From Parietaria judaica (lineage: Eukaryota > Streptophyta > Magnoliopsida > Rosales > Urticaceae): 64,000 bases of DNA. Position numbers and translations under genes: made by a program. The notes under the pieces are model-generated. The model ran no database searches. It saw only the letters and a program-made list of their open reading frames with translations, and had not been told where the DNA came from. Shown piece after piece: positions 10,991 to 23,204 of this stretch. Every line of letters starts with the position of its first letter. Position 1 is the first letter of the stretch. Where the stretch lies: assembly GCA_954871525.1 (NCBI GenBank), contig OX940863.1, forward strand, positions 37,434,501 through 37,498,500, written 5' to 3'.

Positions 10991-11686
10991 GTCAGAGAAC
11001 TTTTGAGAGAGAGAATGAAAGGTCGGGAAAACAGGGGAAAGATAATGAGGATGAAGATACCAATTTAATGCAAATCAATGTAAAATTATTTAATTTTTTG
11101 AAAAGTAACATAATACTGTAATTAAGAGTTGGAAGTTGTCAACCATAATTATAGGAAAAAATAATTCCAAAATAATTATATATTATTAAACGAAAATTAA
11201 TATTTATAACTAATTCTAAGGGTAATATGGTCCAAACAAGATGATTAATGGGTATAAAATGATTTTACGAAACTATGGGCATTTCTTTTAAACTTTAGGT
11301 GTATTTTGGGCATTTGGTGGGTTTTTCTTTTTTAAAATATGGGAAGTGGTTTCAATCCCACATACCTTGTTTCCTCATTCGCCGATGGGTAATTCACTAC
11401 TTCCTTTATTGATGTTGTGAATGTATTATGAAATATTGTTCAAGATATCACCTAATTAAAGATACGATGGATTACATTTTAACAAAGTATAGATATATAT
11501 AAGTATATGTATCCTCTACAAGTTTCAAAGATCACAACTCACACTGCTCTCTTCGTATTCCGTATTCGTAGTTGGTTGTACATAAATAATAAACTGCTTT
11601 TATCTACAATCATTCACAATCTATACATTAAGCAAACCAAAAATGAATATTTCAAAACCCTATTCAAATCTACCTATAAAGCACGC

Positions 11687-14600
11687 CTACGTGGGGCCTC
11701 CAAAAATACTAGTTTGCCGGCCAACTTTCCGGGGCAGCCCGAGATTCTGATACGCCCGGATCGTCCCATCCACGCCTGCGGTCACCACCACCAGCCCCCA
11801 CACCGTCGCCTGCACGGTCTGATTCCCGCCGCCGGAGTCGAACCACGACCACGACGATGACCAAGACGAAGACGGAGCAACCGAGGCCGAGATGAGCGCT
11901 GAGTCTCCAAACCGACTCGAAGCGGCCTCCGAGTTGAACGACTCACCGGGCTCCCCCGTGTCGAGCAATTTCTCGGGCCTATCCTCCTCGCTCCTCTTCG
12001 GCAGCGGCGGTAAATGTTGTCTTCTGCTGGTGTTGGCGGCGGCGGAGAAGGAAGAGACGTCGGGTTCCCGGGTCGGGGACCCGCAGGAGGAGGAGGGCGG
12101 GTGCGAGGAGCGCTTGGAGTGGCGCTTGGACTGCGCGGGCAGCGAGGGGGGGTCGCCTTTGATGGTGCCGGGCCAGGGGATGGCCACGGAGACGTCGCGG
12201 CACTGGAACTGCTCGAAGGCGCGGATGTTAACGAGGGTTCGCTTGGCGGAGGTGGTGGTGGTGGGCCTCTGCTCTTCGCGCCTCCACACGTAGACTTGCG
12301 AGTCTTCGCTTGCGGAGATCACGTACTTGGCGTCTTGGCTGAACGACGCCGCTATTTGGCTGCTTGTGTTTCTGAAACCTGTCGTTTCATGGTCAGTCCA
12401 AAAGAAACGACCAAACGACGAAAGAAACAATACTTGGAATTGCAGCTTATATATAAGGGTCAATCAGATATTTCTATGTGAATTATTTGTTTGGCAAACT
12501 CGAATAAAATGGTTTTCATTAAAACTTAGCTCAAAATTCCGAGTTCCTGGATTGGATTGGATGTGCGGATTCGACCCTTCCGTTCCATATATAGTGGGGA
12601 TGAATTTTTCTTTATGATTTTTGGTGTAAATTTATACAGAAACTTTAGAGTTTTTTTAATTATTAATTAATAATTAAAGAGCTAAATCTATATAAATGAC
12701 ATAAAAGAAAAGTCATTTCCACTAATTTAATTAATAGTAGAGTAACTATCCACACTAAAATTATTTAAAGCAAAGAGTAGAGTTGCCAAATTCACAACAA
12801 ATATTATAAATATGAAGTTATTTCCGCTGTTTGAAAAATAAAAGGGCCAAATCTACACAAAATTAATAAAAGAACGATTATTTTCACTATTTCTTAATAA
12901 ATAAATAAAAAAGCTTCATAGACCCATTGCTTCTAAAATTGGGCGTCATCAGCAAAACCGACAGTAAAATTCGAAAGCAAATCCTAATATGTTTTTTTAG
13001 AAAATGGATTTTTTGGCTTCCTATAACCCCATAGCTTAAGTTCTACTCTTATTTATCTTTTTATTTTTAAGTTCTATTTCATTATTATCCTCTGAAATAT
13101 TTAAATATTATTCCTCATTTGTTTTAGACTTTCTCAATTGTTTTAAAACATGTTACAACTAACAAAAATAATACTAATTTACGATTTGATGAATCAATAA
13201 TTCATCTCACATTGCTTTTATCAGAATGTGTTTTAGAAAGTAAACTGGGCAGAAACTAGTAAATACCTCTGAATTTGTAGACGAGGTTATGGCCGTCCAA
13301 GATCCGAACTCGGGAATCAGCGGAAGTCACTAGTACTTCACTTGGATTAGCCGGTGAAAACTGTTTGAACATTGAAGGACTACGTTAATTTGATTGCAGA
13401 AGTGTAAGCAAAAAAGGAAACAAATGAGAATGGTGATTTTTACCTGAAAACCGGTAATCTTTTTGGCGTTTGATTTCTTGTTTTGGAAGTCAATCTGGCT
13501 CGTTTGGGTCAACTTGCAATCTGAATTATGAAACGAAAAAACGACCGGCTTAATTCAAACACAACGACCAGCTTAATTCGAGAGAAAAAAAAAATGCAAA
13601 TCATTGTTGCTACCTTCAGTACTGTAAATGCGAATGTTCCCTTTGTGTGAACCAATGAAAGCGCCCTATAAACATTACACAAAAAATAACCTTCAATGAG
13701 TTGATGAACTATGTAGTATTACGCTAATAATTGATGGAATATTACTTCTTCTTCTTTTTATTTTTTATTTTTTAAGAAACCAACCCCCGATGTAGTGAAT
13801 ATTCTACATAATATATGACTACACGGCAAAATTAGTTTTTAACCGCATCCACTGCTTAAAGAAGGGAAACTTGATCATTTATTCCCCATTTCACATAATA
13901 TTTGACAACTATTGCCCTTTTTTTTCCCTTAAAAATTATTCCCAATGTTTTTTGGGACAGTTTTACCCCAAGAAAAGTTCCTAAACTATAAAGAAAACTG
14001 TCCTAAATTGTAAAAACGAAGGAAAAAAAAAAAGAGAAGAAGTTTCCTTACTGTAAAGAAAAGTGTCCTCAATATATATAAAAGTGTCCGGACACTCAAG
14101 GTTAGTTAATTCAAGGGTAAAATTGTCGAAGAAAAATTTGAAGAATAATTTTTCAAATAAAAAAAATGAGAATAGTTTTCAAACATATGTGAAATGAAAA
14201 TAAATTATCAAAATTCCCTTAAAAAGTGTGTTGACAAAATGGATTAAAAACATATAGCCATATATTTTATATGACAATTTTTACTTAACATAATTATTAA
14301 ATAAGAAAATAATAATAAATATAACTTAGTAAAGACAATAGAATGCACCATCCAATACAGAACTTAAAAATACCGGAATACCTCTATAGAATGGTACACG
14401 GGTATTTTATTTTATTTTATTTTTGCGCATTCGAATTTCCCCCTAAATCAACGTTTAGCATCGGTATACACGGTTTCCGGTTCGGTATATATACCTGGCC
14501 GTCGGGGGTGTAGCAAGCAGCAGTGACCATCTCATGGAAGTCAGTCCAGTCCACCACTTGCCTGTCCGGTATGCTCCATATCCTGACCTTGGCATCCAGC

Positions 14601-17317
14601 GACCCGCTTATGAAGTAGTCGTCGTTCATTGGGTTGAACTGTATGCAAGTCACTGCACACAAACACACCACATTACTCTTTTCTATTTCATCATCCCTTT
14701 TCATTCTATACAAAACACTCATCCTTACGTACCATAGTCATTGTGGGCAAACAGCTTCAAACAGCTCTTGCTTTCCATATCCCACAGCCTCACCGTTTTG
14801 TCCATGGAAGATGAGAGCAGAAGCTGAAGATCACCACCACATCGATAAGCAATCAGGGTCGGTTCTAAGTTTTAAGTAGCCTTAAATGGAGAATGGTTTA
14901 TTTGAGTTTTGATACAGAAGTACATAATCTATATTCAGTGACGGAATCAGGATTCAAGGTTCGGAGGGTGAAGGGGGCTGGTTTGAATTTTTTGTATAAA
15001 TTATAAGGTTATAATAAAAACATGATAAAATCGAAGTTTTTTTTTTTTTAATTAATAAATTAGCATGATACGGCCTCGAGAGTTTAGCATTAATATCGTT
15101 AAATAAATTAGTTTCGTTTGTTTTTATGTCGTCGTATTTTATTAAGTAATTTAGGTCTTAGGATAAATAGTCGTTTTGATTATGTCGTTTAAATATTTTA
15201 TTATGTTATTAGAGTATTTTAATTTGTTAAAAGGTTTGTTTAGTCGGGCCCGGTCCGACCCATTAGGTTGTAATTCCATGCTCTATTTAAGAGAGCTTTG
15301 ATGAATGAAAAAGGGAGCCAATAAACATTCAAAAACTTAATCTCTCAAGAGATTGGGTTTGTGAGTGTTGGCCAAAAATTCTCAATTTCCCGTTTCGAGT
15401 TATCGATCTTCAGGCACGTATCATAGCACTGGTTTATAAATTTTTCGAGGAGTTTCAAGCTCTGTAGGCTATTCTTCCTCTGTCTACAATAAATGAGGAC
15501 TCACCAAAATATGACGCGTTTAGCATTTAAATTATGTCAATTATGAATGAGGAGAAAATTGATTAATGAGTTTACCTGGGACCTGGACCAAGAGAGGTCA
15601 AGAACATCATCCAAATGGCCTGTAAAGGAGCAGACAGGCTTTTCCGAGAGGGCGAAAACCGTCTCCGGCACGTGGACGTATTCCGGAACGATCACACTCT
15701 GACTAGAGCCTCCCGATCTCCTCCCGGAAGCTCCCCTCCCTTTCTTTGTCTTCTTCTCGGCCGCCACTTCCACGAGCGACAATTGCCTCTCCGCCAGCGA
15801 CGAGCAGGCCGAGAGTTGAGCGGGTGTCGCGATGCTGCCGCTGCCACAGTGATTCGGAGCATCCGTGACCTCGCACTCCTGAACTTCCCAAATGTGGACG
15901 GTCCGATCCTCACCCGCACTGGCTAGAAACCGAGCGTCACAGCTGAACTTGATCGTCCAAATCGAGCCCTCATGGGCTTGAATCTCCTGGCACAAGTGCA
16001 GCGCCGAAAGCTCCTTGTGTGTCTTCCCGCTCTGCCGGACTTTAATCCATCCCGACGAAGACGAAGCACCTGAATTCCTTACCAGTTTTTGCTCCGCTGC
16101 TGCAGCCACCGGATTCCCCATCGGCTCCTTCTCAGAAATAAGCCCACTGACTGAATGCGCGACGCCTTTTATTCCGTTTTTTATCAGAGCAAGCCCTCGC
16201 CTCTTGCTCGTCCTCAAACTGTTGTAGATATACGAATTTCCGACCATTCCGCCGCCTTTCTTCGCGTTCCGACCGGCCCCGCCGCCGGAAACATTTTCCC
16301 TGCGCATTAACTCTTTGACCACAGGGGAGTACCCGACGCACTTTTCAAACTCCTCCATCGTTAATTGCTTCCCCGTTTGAAGATCGCTGAGCCTGTTCCA
16401 CATCCCGTCTTCTCCATACTCGTTGACGATAAACTCCTTCCCCGTGTCCAAATTCTTGATGAGGAAAAACGTTCCGAACTGGCTCGCAGACAGCATCGAC
16501 GACAGGATTGCGCCACTCCGGTGGCGCATCGACCGGCCGTCAGAGGACGAAGATGATGATCCCGACTGCTTCAGCGACGGACAAATGATTCTTCTCCCCA
16601 GAGGTGCAGCTATGGCAGAGTACGTTCTCGTCAGCCGCTGCTTCGATACAGAACCGATGACGTCCAACCTCCTCTGCCTCTCGATTGAGCAATTCTCGAT
16701 GTCTCCGTCGGAGCGCGACCGCACAAGCATCATTGGCAGCGGCGACGGCGACACCAAATTAGACATCTCTCGTTTGATATTCTCGCCTTCCTCGGTTTTG
16801 ACCGTGACGCTGGCGAGCCTCGACGAGTTTCTATCCGGCCCCAAGCCCATTCCCTGCGGCCAAACAACAAAATATTAATAAAAAATCGAATCCGTGGTAA
16901 TCTCTTACACGCGGATCTCGATACGGAATAAGCACAGTTCAAGTGGTTGAACATTTGAATTTGCAATTGAAAGCCGGATGACTAAATTTCTTGATCAAAT
17001 CATGATTTTCCCCTCAATTTTCTTGAGATTCAAGGTTCGAAAAAAGCAATTGTTCTTGCCTGGAGTAACCGCTTGCGGCGCTCGGTGACGGAGACGGGCG
17101 TGGCCATCCAGAGGTCATATTCGTCGGGCGAGGCGTCGGAGAGGCTGTGGAGTTTGTGCGGGGTGTGGACGGAGGACGAGACGGCGGAGACGAAGGAGAG
17201 GCGGCAGTCATCGAAGTCGTCGGAAGATGAGGACGAGGCGTCGAGGTCAACAGGGACGGCGGAGGAAATGCGGTCGAAGGACTCAAAAAAGTGATCGTCG
17301 TGGTGGTGGTGGTGGTG

Positions 17318-17350
<33 letters not shown>

Positions 17351-17401
17351 GAGGGCAGCCCAGTCGGCGATGGTGAGGGTCCTTGTGCGCTCCATTGCCA
17401 T
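11687..17401 (-). CDS. WD40-repeat protein, plant WDR44-like family, eight exons
   Basis: WD40 proteins are beta-propeller scaffolds for protein complexes; the partner is unknown. Exons by splice sites and frame: 17401-17060, 16853-15576, 14823-14733, 14652-14495, 13665-13614, 13520-13444, 13360-13267, 12378-11687. They sum to 928 codons (927 aa), all in frame. The start is ATG 17401 (a second ATG at 17395). Residues 1-114 are acidic with a His/Asp run. A conserved pre-propeller segment (FIVNEYGEDGMWNRLSDLQ) lies near residue 255. WD repeats include HEGSIWTIKFS...VHIWEV (~408-437), GHLDDVLDLSWS...MDKTVRLWD, CIQFNP...DAKVRIWSI, SADSRVRILDGH and ISASEDSQVYVWRR. The Ser/Pro-rich stretch after the last clear blade precedes a final VTAGVDGTIRAYQN. 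Intron 1 uses a GC donor (CAG|GCAAGA). Introns hold a MITE and a solo LTR. Exon borders are inferred, not transcript-proven. Confidence 0.92.
12379..13266. other. Intron 7 of the WD40 gene, AT-rich
   Basis: The intron runs between exon 7 (donor AGAG|GTATTT) and exon 8 (acceptor GACAG|GTTTC) of the minus-strand gene. It contains no recognisable insertion; short open frames across 12379-12617 are extensions of antisense frames. Confidence 0.7.
13864..14218. mobile_element. GGGAAACTT-type foldback MITE in a WD40-gene intron
   Basis: The left arm ('gggaaacttgatcatttatt', 'catttcacata.tatttgacaactatt') is inverted at 14140-14218 ('aatagttttcaaacatatgt', 'gaaatgaaaataaattatca', 'aaaattccc'). It lies in intron 4 (13666-14494). 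The same GGGAA.CTT start is seen in the MITEs at 23787 and 24994. Flanks resemble each other (TTAAAGAA and TTAAAAAG) but are not identical. Confidence 0.7.
15061..15428. mobile_element. Solo LTR (358 bp) in WD40-gene intron 2
   Basis: The LTR spans 15066-15423. It begins TGATACG and ends CGTATCA, a perfect 7-bp terminal inverted repeat in the TG...CA form. The five bases TAGCA lie directly before (15061-15065) and after (15424-15428). A TATA-like 'ctctatttaag' (15281) and AATAAA-type words fit an LTR promoter and polyadenylation region on the plus strand, antisense to the host gene. No internal region or second LTR is present, so it is a solo LTR left by recombination. Confidence 0.9.
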
Positions 17402-19807
17402 GGAAGCTACACAGAATCCATGGAAAGAGAGAACTGTTGAGAGGGATCGGATGCGAGAAGAATGAGGAGAGAAAGCAGTTACACCGCAGTTGAAGTTTCG
17501 AATTGGAGGGAAGCCATGACGTGAAATAATATAATAATATATGTATGGGTTATTCGTGGTAAAAGTACTCAGATTTAGTAAAAAAATGACTTATATTTCT
17601 AAACTTTTTTTTATTTTTATCCAATGAACAAATTTGTATTTCTGTAGGTTCCTTTCCGTCACATGCCATTTGGTAAACCCTGATTTGACCACGTATCAAG
17701 GCATTGGGCATTTTTGTAGGAGAAAAAAAAAATTGGGAAAGGAAGTCATATTTTTCAACTTATTAGTATTTTTGCCGCAAATAAGGTTATATACATATGC
17801 TTATGCGCCATGACATCCCTTCACGTAATGCTTTGCTCGTTTATTTCGAGTCGATGTGCGGACACGATTGCTGGTCTCCCATATGCTAATAATCATTCTA
17901 CTATACTCTACCTCCATAAATATTTTTTTTATTCTTAACAACGGTATAAGTTCTTTTGTAATAACATAAATTTGATTTTTAATTTACGATCCAATTTTCT
18001 AATATTTATTATCTATTTATTTATTTTACCAAATTTCATTAATTGTTTACTTGATTTAAAAAATAAAAATAAATAGGCACGCTTTAAATCATATCACTAT
18101 TCTTAAAAATAATTAATAATTTTTTTTTTTTACCAAATTTTAACAAGTTTATAGGATTTTAAGGAAAAACAAAAAAAAAAGTGAACATCGAGAATTTTAA
18201 GTGTTAAAGAGAATAAAATTTGTGTTACTATAAAAATTAAAAAAAAATTAAATTCTTATCATATTATTAATTTTTTTTAATTTTTAAATGTGTGTAAATG
18301 GGTAGTATCTTTAAGAGCTTGCGATCATGTAAACTCATAGCAATCATATTTAAAAATTCATAAATAAAACCTCTTGGTAATTTTTAATCCTATTGAAAAT
18401 GGTAAATGAGGAGAGTTCTTCTTATTACTTTGGTAGATAATTTAACACTATTGTTTTGTAAATAATCTGCTGTAAGAAAAAGTTGTACGTAATTTGTTAT
18501 TGGTCAATACCACGTGACTATTATAGATACAGATTTGAGTTTAAAATTACTAAAAGTTCAACGGAAAATGACGTATGATTCTCGCAAAATCATATTACTC
18601 TTACTAAAAACCAATTACAACAAGTCAACCTTGACTATAGATGTCATTGGCCAAACTACACGTTTACTCAAAGCTAACACCGACTCTATTATTTCGAGAA
18701 TAAATAATATTTAAAAAACTATAATGACAGATATAAGTGTTGAAATTGATTCATAATCAACACAAACACAATGGAAGAAATATCTGTACGAGACATATAA
18801 GAAATTACTATTATTACTCACTTAGAAAATTAAAATTGATACATATAATTCTTGTTCGAGGAACATTTCATAGTTTTTATGTAAACGCGAACGAGCACAA
18901 CATGTATTCTCGAATGTAAACGCAAAACGAGCGTCTTCTTATTCGAGGAACATTTGACGTTTCACGAATATAAACACGATATTCAAACAGTTGTTGGATG
19001 CAAGTGCCTACAGTAGGCTGCAAGTGTACGCCACACGTGCATGCCCGAGCGTGCAAGGTTCGTCAAGTTCTGCACAGGCATGTGACACTGTCATTTATCG
19101 TTTAATTTCCCGTTTTCTAATACGGGCTATGAATCTAAGCATAATTGCATCTGAATTGATACGCCATTTGATTTCTTAATCAAGTTTTGACGAGAACGTC
19201 CAGAGTTATATTTACATTTAGCAGCCAGTTCTAACCTTGATTTAGATTGCAGTTAGTCTTAAAATTCGTTTTTGATCTTCAGCCATAATTGATATAAACC
19301 GATCTTCTGTATTTTATTAATTTTCTCTTCTGTGGTTAAGAAAATGATTTTCAAATTTGAACAAGGTTGTGAACTAATACAACAAAACTACATTACAATT
19401 TAAATTAATATCCTCGATAATAATACCTTTGTAAGGTCCCGACTCTAACTAACATTACTAAAATTTACCTCGATAATATAATAAAATTCTTTGGTCCAAA
19501 CAATATTAATTTATAGAGGTTTCACTGTACAATTCACTAAATCAGCAGAATTTTTATGACGTAGACTTCGTTATAGGTAAGTTGCTAAAAAAAGTCAAAC
19601 GGGCGGGAACTGCTTAAACGCCATCGTTTGTCAATCACTCTCGCAAAACTGTCTAAAGGAAGTATGTTTGTAACATGTGATTAAAACTTTTAGTTGTTCG
19701 TTTCACAAACCATATTAGCAATGTAAGAGAATCTCACTAGTATAGTTGAAGCTTTGTCCCGTGTTTTCCCGTTTCCGAATCTGAAAAAAATGTGAGCATC
19801 TACTCCT
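17402..19807. other. Intergenic region between the WD40 gene and ALG10
   Basis: The first ~150 bp are the WD40 gene's leader and promoter side. A MITE lies at 17547-17787. The remainder is AT-rich with no protein-like frame; 18500-19000 has near-repeats of 'cgaggaacattt' and 'gtaaacgcgaacgagc'. Nothing else was recognised. Confidence 0.7.
17547..17787. mobile_element. ~240-bp MITE upstream of the WD40 gene
   Basis: The left end 'ggttattcgtggtaaaagta' is matched in inverted orientation by 'tagtatttttgccgcaaata' plus 'agg' at 17765-17787, and 'aaaaaaatgactt' (about 17580) by 'aagtcatatttttc' (about 17745). The arms are ~45 bp and imperfect. It lies about 150 bp before the WD40 start codon. Confidence 0.6.
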
Positions 19808-22665
19808 CTACCACATGAATCTCTGCATCCCAGGCTCGTGTTCCCACCGGAAAGGCTGATACAAGAACATGATCATCGTTAAGGCGTTAAGGGTGAAATA
19901 CAGAAATCCCGTCAGAACCCAACTCGTGAGGTCATCGTCGTGGGAGTGCAAAACAAGAAAGAAGAAAGGGATTGTGTAGTATCTGAGCTCGATCAACGGA
20001 GCCGGAACCAAAACCAACGCGGTGGCCACGAAATATCCCAACACCCAGATTTTCTTCCTTGTAGCTTTGCCTGTTGGAAAAGCAGAAAGCATGATGTGTT
20101 GGAGAACGATATTCCGACCGCAAGGAGAAAATCTAAATGCTGCTTAAGAACTGACCTAATCGGGAGAAAATGGAGAGCCATGAATATAGATAGAGCGGGA
20201 CTAATAGGTACTTGATCGACCAGTGCGCTCTGATGATTTTCCGCCAGAAGTAGAAGGGATAGTGCCGGTTATCAGCAAGAAGATACGGATGGGCTATGCT
20301 GCAGAATCCGAACAAAGAAATGACAAGAAAAGTAATTCACAAACTTAAAATTCGAAAGAGTAATTAATTATCAGGTATGTTAACTTGTTGTGTAGTCTAA
20401 GTTTTCTTTTTTAAACATTTTTTACATTAATTTTGCCCGCTAATCTTGTAAAATTTTAGCAAATTTTCCATTTCTTCGTAACAAAAATCAACGCTTTCAC
20501 ATGCTAGTACATTTACAATGATTTTTTCTCGAATTTATTAAATTCAGAGGAAAATTACTATATGATAATCACTACTTAAAAGTATTGTGCAAATATTGTT
20601 GCTCAGACAATCCTTTCTCTACAAGCCAGGTATGTTATAGGCTGAAATGATCGATCACTATTGTGACGGAAAGACTGACCTGAAATAATGAACAAAAATG
20701 AAGCCAGCTACAGTTGCCAAAACTGCTTGGAAAAACACACTGCGACTGAATTTCCGGAGCGAACGGAAGCAAATTACAGCTTGTCCATAGCTGAAATATA
20801 ATGGAGCCATAAGAAGAGCCGAAAACAGCCCAAAATACATTATTTGGGCGAAATGTGGAGAAACTGCGTGAGCTTCTTTTGCACCTGTGGTTTTGGTGTT
20901 GGGTTAGAATCACATATAAATTGAAAGAAACTTCCACAAATGGAAGTGCTAAAAGATTAAAAAAAAAAAAGGAGGAAAGTACCGAGAACTATACTCCCGT
21001 TCCAACGAACAAAAGCAACAAACGCCGCCAGTACCAGAATAAAGGGCAAAAACGAAATAAGAAGCTGTGTCTTCATGCGCAAAACCGCCTCGAAAATGGA
21101 TAAAATCTCATCTAAAAGACCTGTCATCAAAGAAACAGAGATTAAACAATGGAAAGCGAAACCAAAACAAGTTTGGCAAGCTAATAAATTATTTTTGGGA
21201 ACATTCTGAATATATATTCAAATAATGAAATGGACTAATCTACGCTAATACAGTTATAACTTATAAGTATCTTAAGCGCGATGAAACCTGGCATGGAAGT
21301 TTCTGATCCAGCATATGCAGAGGGCGTTGGACTCGCTCTATTTACTACTCTACCCCCGGTCTTTCGCTTTCTCAAGTTTGAGCCCAAAATGACTCTATTT
21401 TCAGGAGCCAGCTGGCTGTTCTTCATAATCAAGGCACCAGAATAACCACTCACTGCTTTATCTCGGCGATCGCCTAAAGCGATGTTTATAACCTCGCTGC
21501 TCATAACAAAAAGCATCCATATAACATTTGTCTGTCGAATGGCAACTGCCAAGGCGCCTAGCTGTAGTAACAAAACGAGATATGCTAGCGCGTCGTTCAT
21601 TTTTATAATCTATTTATTTATCTTAATAAAACAATTCAGCTAAGTTACTTACCAATCCGCTGAACCAGTAATTCTTCCTCAAACAAGAAAGATACATAGC
21701 GAGCACTGCAGTGACCGACGCAATGTCAGTGTAATAGAGGAATGTGAAAAACCAGTGAAGAGGAAACATCGAAACGATAATCGAGTAAAGTGTTGCTTTT
21801 CTGTCATCAAGCTCCGGTCTCAAGTGGGTAATTATCTCGTGCATAATGATACTGCATAAAACTGCCAAAACGCCATTTGTGGATCGGAGGATTGTAGTGG
21901 AACACGCTTCAAAGAACGTGGAAGCTGACTTCGTGTAGAACATTCCTGGAAACAATGAAGCAACATGGGCGAGTGAAAGATAGTACCTGCAATGGTTTCA
22001 AAAATTATATTTCAAATTCAACAAATAAAGAGTTCAAGGCTCGGTAGAAAAAAAACAAAAACAAAACCGTTCATAAATACATTAGACCACATTTCTCTTT
22101 CAGTAAACAGCACATACCAAGTTCGATTCCCCCTGGACAATTGAGGCCACTAAGGTAGTCTCCGGTCAATAATGTCGGGGCCCCGTGGTTATTAGTCCGG
22201 TGAAAAAAAAAAAATTACCCGGATACCACGGTCATAAAAATAAATAAAACAAGAAGCCCAAAAGAGTTGTATGCAATTAGCAAAAACAGGGCCAGATAGT
22301 GTGCCTCACAGAGGAGGCCGAGGCGTATCTTGACGGATTTAAGAACTGCGTGCATTTTATTCGAAAATCTATGTCTCAGGCAAAAACTAAGCATAAAAAA
22401 AGGCGACTCACAAGCCCGGCGGAGTGGTGATCATCGGATCCCAGCTTGCGAAATCGCCGGCGCAGTATTGCTGAGCCTGAGGGATGTGGAATATCTCGTC
22501 CTACAACACCAAATGACTCTGATTTATGCCACAAAAATGATAGCATTACTCTAAGAGATAGAGAGAATTACAGACCATGTAAGGTTCAGGGACTACGCGA
22601 TTGACGAGGACCGAGATCGGAATGATCCACAAGCTCACCACCACTGCAACAGCCACACGGCCCAT
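19808..22665 (-). CDS. ALG10: Dol-P-Glc:Glc2Man9GlcNAc2-PP-dolichol alpha-1,2-glucosyltransferase
   Basis: ALG10 (glycosyltransferase family 59) is a multi-pass ER membrane enzyme. It adds the third, terminal glucose to the lipid-linked N-glycan precursor, using dolichyl-phosphate glucose. Exons: 22665-22576, 22500-22412, 21986-21653, 21561-21288, 21120-20983, 20884-20680, 20298-20156, 20070-19808. All junctions are GT/AG and in phase, giving 512 codons including the stop (511 aa), the usual family length. Recognisable motifs: N-terminal [31 protein letters not shown] across the first intron, [34 protein letters not shown], and near the C-terminus [18 protein letters not shown] and [13 protein letters not shown]. 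Many hydrophobic segments fit the known topology. No lesion was seen, so it is probably functional. Confidence 0.96.
22085..22240 (+). mobile_element. Possible tRNA-derived SINE in ALG10 intron 2
   Basis: A B-box-like 'agttcgattcc' at 22121 is followed by about 80 bp of GC-richer sequence and then an A-run of twelve at 22203-22214, within the intron 21987-22411. A clear A box and target duplications are not evident, so this is tentative. Confidence 0.4.
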
Positions 22666-22790
22666 CTCTCTGCATACAATCCCATGAATTTTGACAACTT
22701 CAAAAGAATTGAAGAGCGATGGATTAGGAAGATGAAGTGAAACTCCAATCTGACCTGATCGAAGAGGGTCTTCGCTCGCTTCCTGGTTAT

Positions 22791-23204
22791 TGCTCCATCA
22801 GATTGGGATTCATTCACAATGTCTAATGTTTTGGAATTTCGCCCTCATTCCCACCCAATTCCAAAACGATAAAACAATAAACGAAATTGAAATCGACACC
22901 AGAATTATAGTGGTTCGCTCCCGGTGTAGGAGGTAAGTTCACTTGCCGCCTGTAAATCTCGATCCACTATGTAAATATCGATCCGGTATAGTGGTTCGCT
23001 CCCGGTGTAGGAGGTAAGTCCACTTGCTCCATCAGATTGGGATTCATTCACAATGTCTAATGTTAGGAATTTCGCCCTCATTCCCACCCAATTCCAAAAC
23101 GATAAAAGCAATAAACGAAATTGAAATTGACACCAGAATTATAGTGGTTCGCTCCCGGTGTAGGAGGTAAGTCCACTTGCCGCCTTTAAATCTCGATCCA
23201 CTAT
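22791..23204. repeat. Local direct duplication upstream of ALG10 (~180 bp, two copies)
   Basis: Copy A (22791-22970) and copy B (23025-23204) are nearly identical, differing by a few substitutions and small indels. Both start 'tgctccatcagattgggatt' and end 'aaatctcgatccactat'. The 37-bp block beginning 'tagtggttcgctcccggtg' occurs three times (near 22911, 22988 and 23144). The duplication begins about 125 bp upstream of the ALG10 start codon, so it affects its promoter or leader. Confidence 0.9.

Larger units (their letters stand above)
9884..11345. mobile_element. ~1.45 kb element with long inverted ends and a GC-rich passenger
   Basis: The left end at about 9885-10010 ('aaatgcccat', 'ggtttcg.aaaa', 'cccattaat', 'atggaccaatatacccttct') is matched in inverted orientation at 11215-11340 ('accaaatgcccaaaa', 'gcccatagtttcg', 'cccattaat', 'ggaccatattaccctt'). 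The interior holds a tandem repeat (10150-10375) and a sharply GC-rich island (10575-10990). Long inverted ends with a GC-rich passenger fit a non-autonomous Mutator-like element; no transposase is visible. Confidence 0.65.

Noticed and set aside
11892..12481. Long plus-strand open frames opposite the WD40 last exon
   Set aside because: They are antisense shadows of a GC-rich exon whose minus-strand product has clear WD40 motifs and fits the splice phases.
14852..14960. hAT-like ends CAGGGTCGGTTCTAAG and CAGTGACGGAATCAGG in the WD40 intron
   Set aside because: They resemble hAT termini, but no partner ends or 8-bp duplications could be placed, so no element is called.
15615..16878. Several plus-strand and alternative minus-strand frames over WD40 exon 2
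   Set aside because: Only the minus-strand frame of the large exon carries recognisable WD40 and family-specific motifs; the others are shadows.
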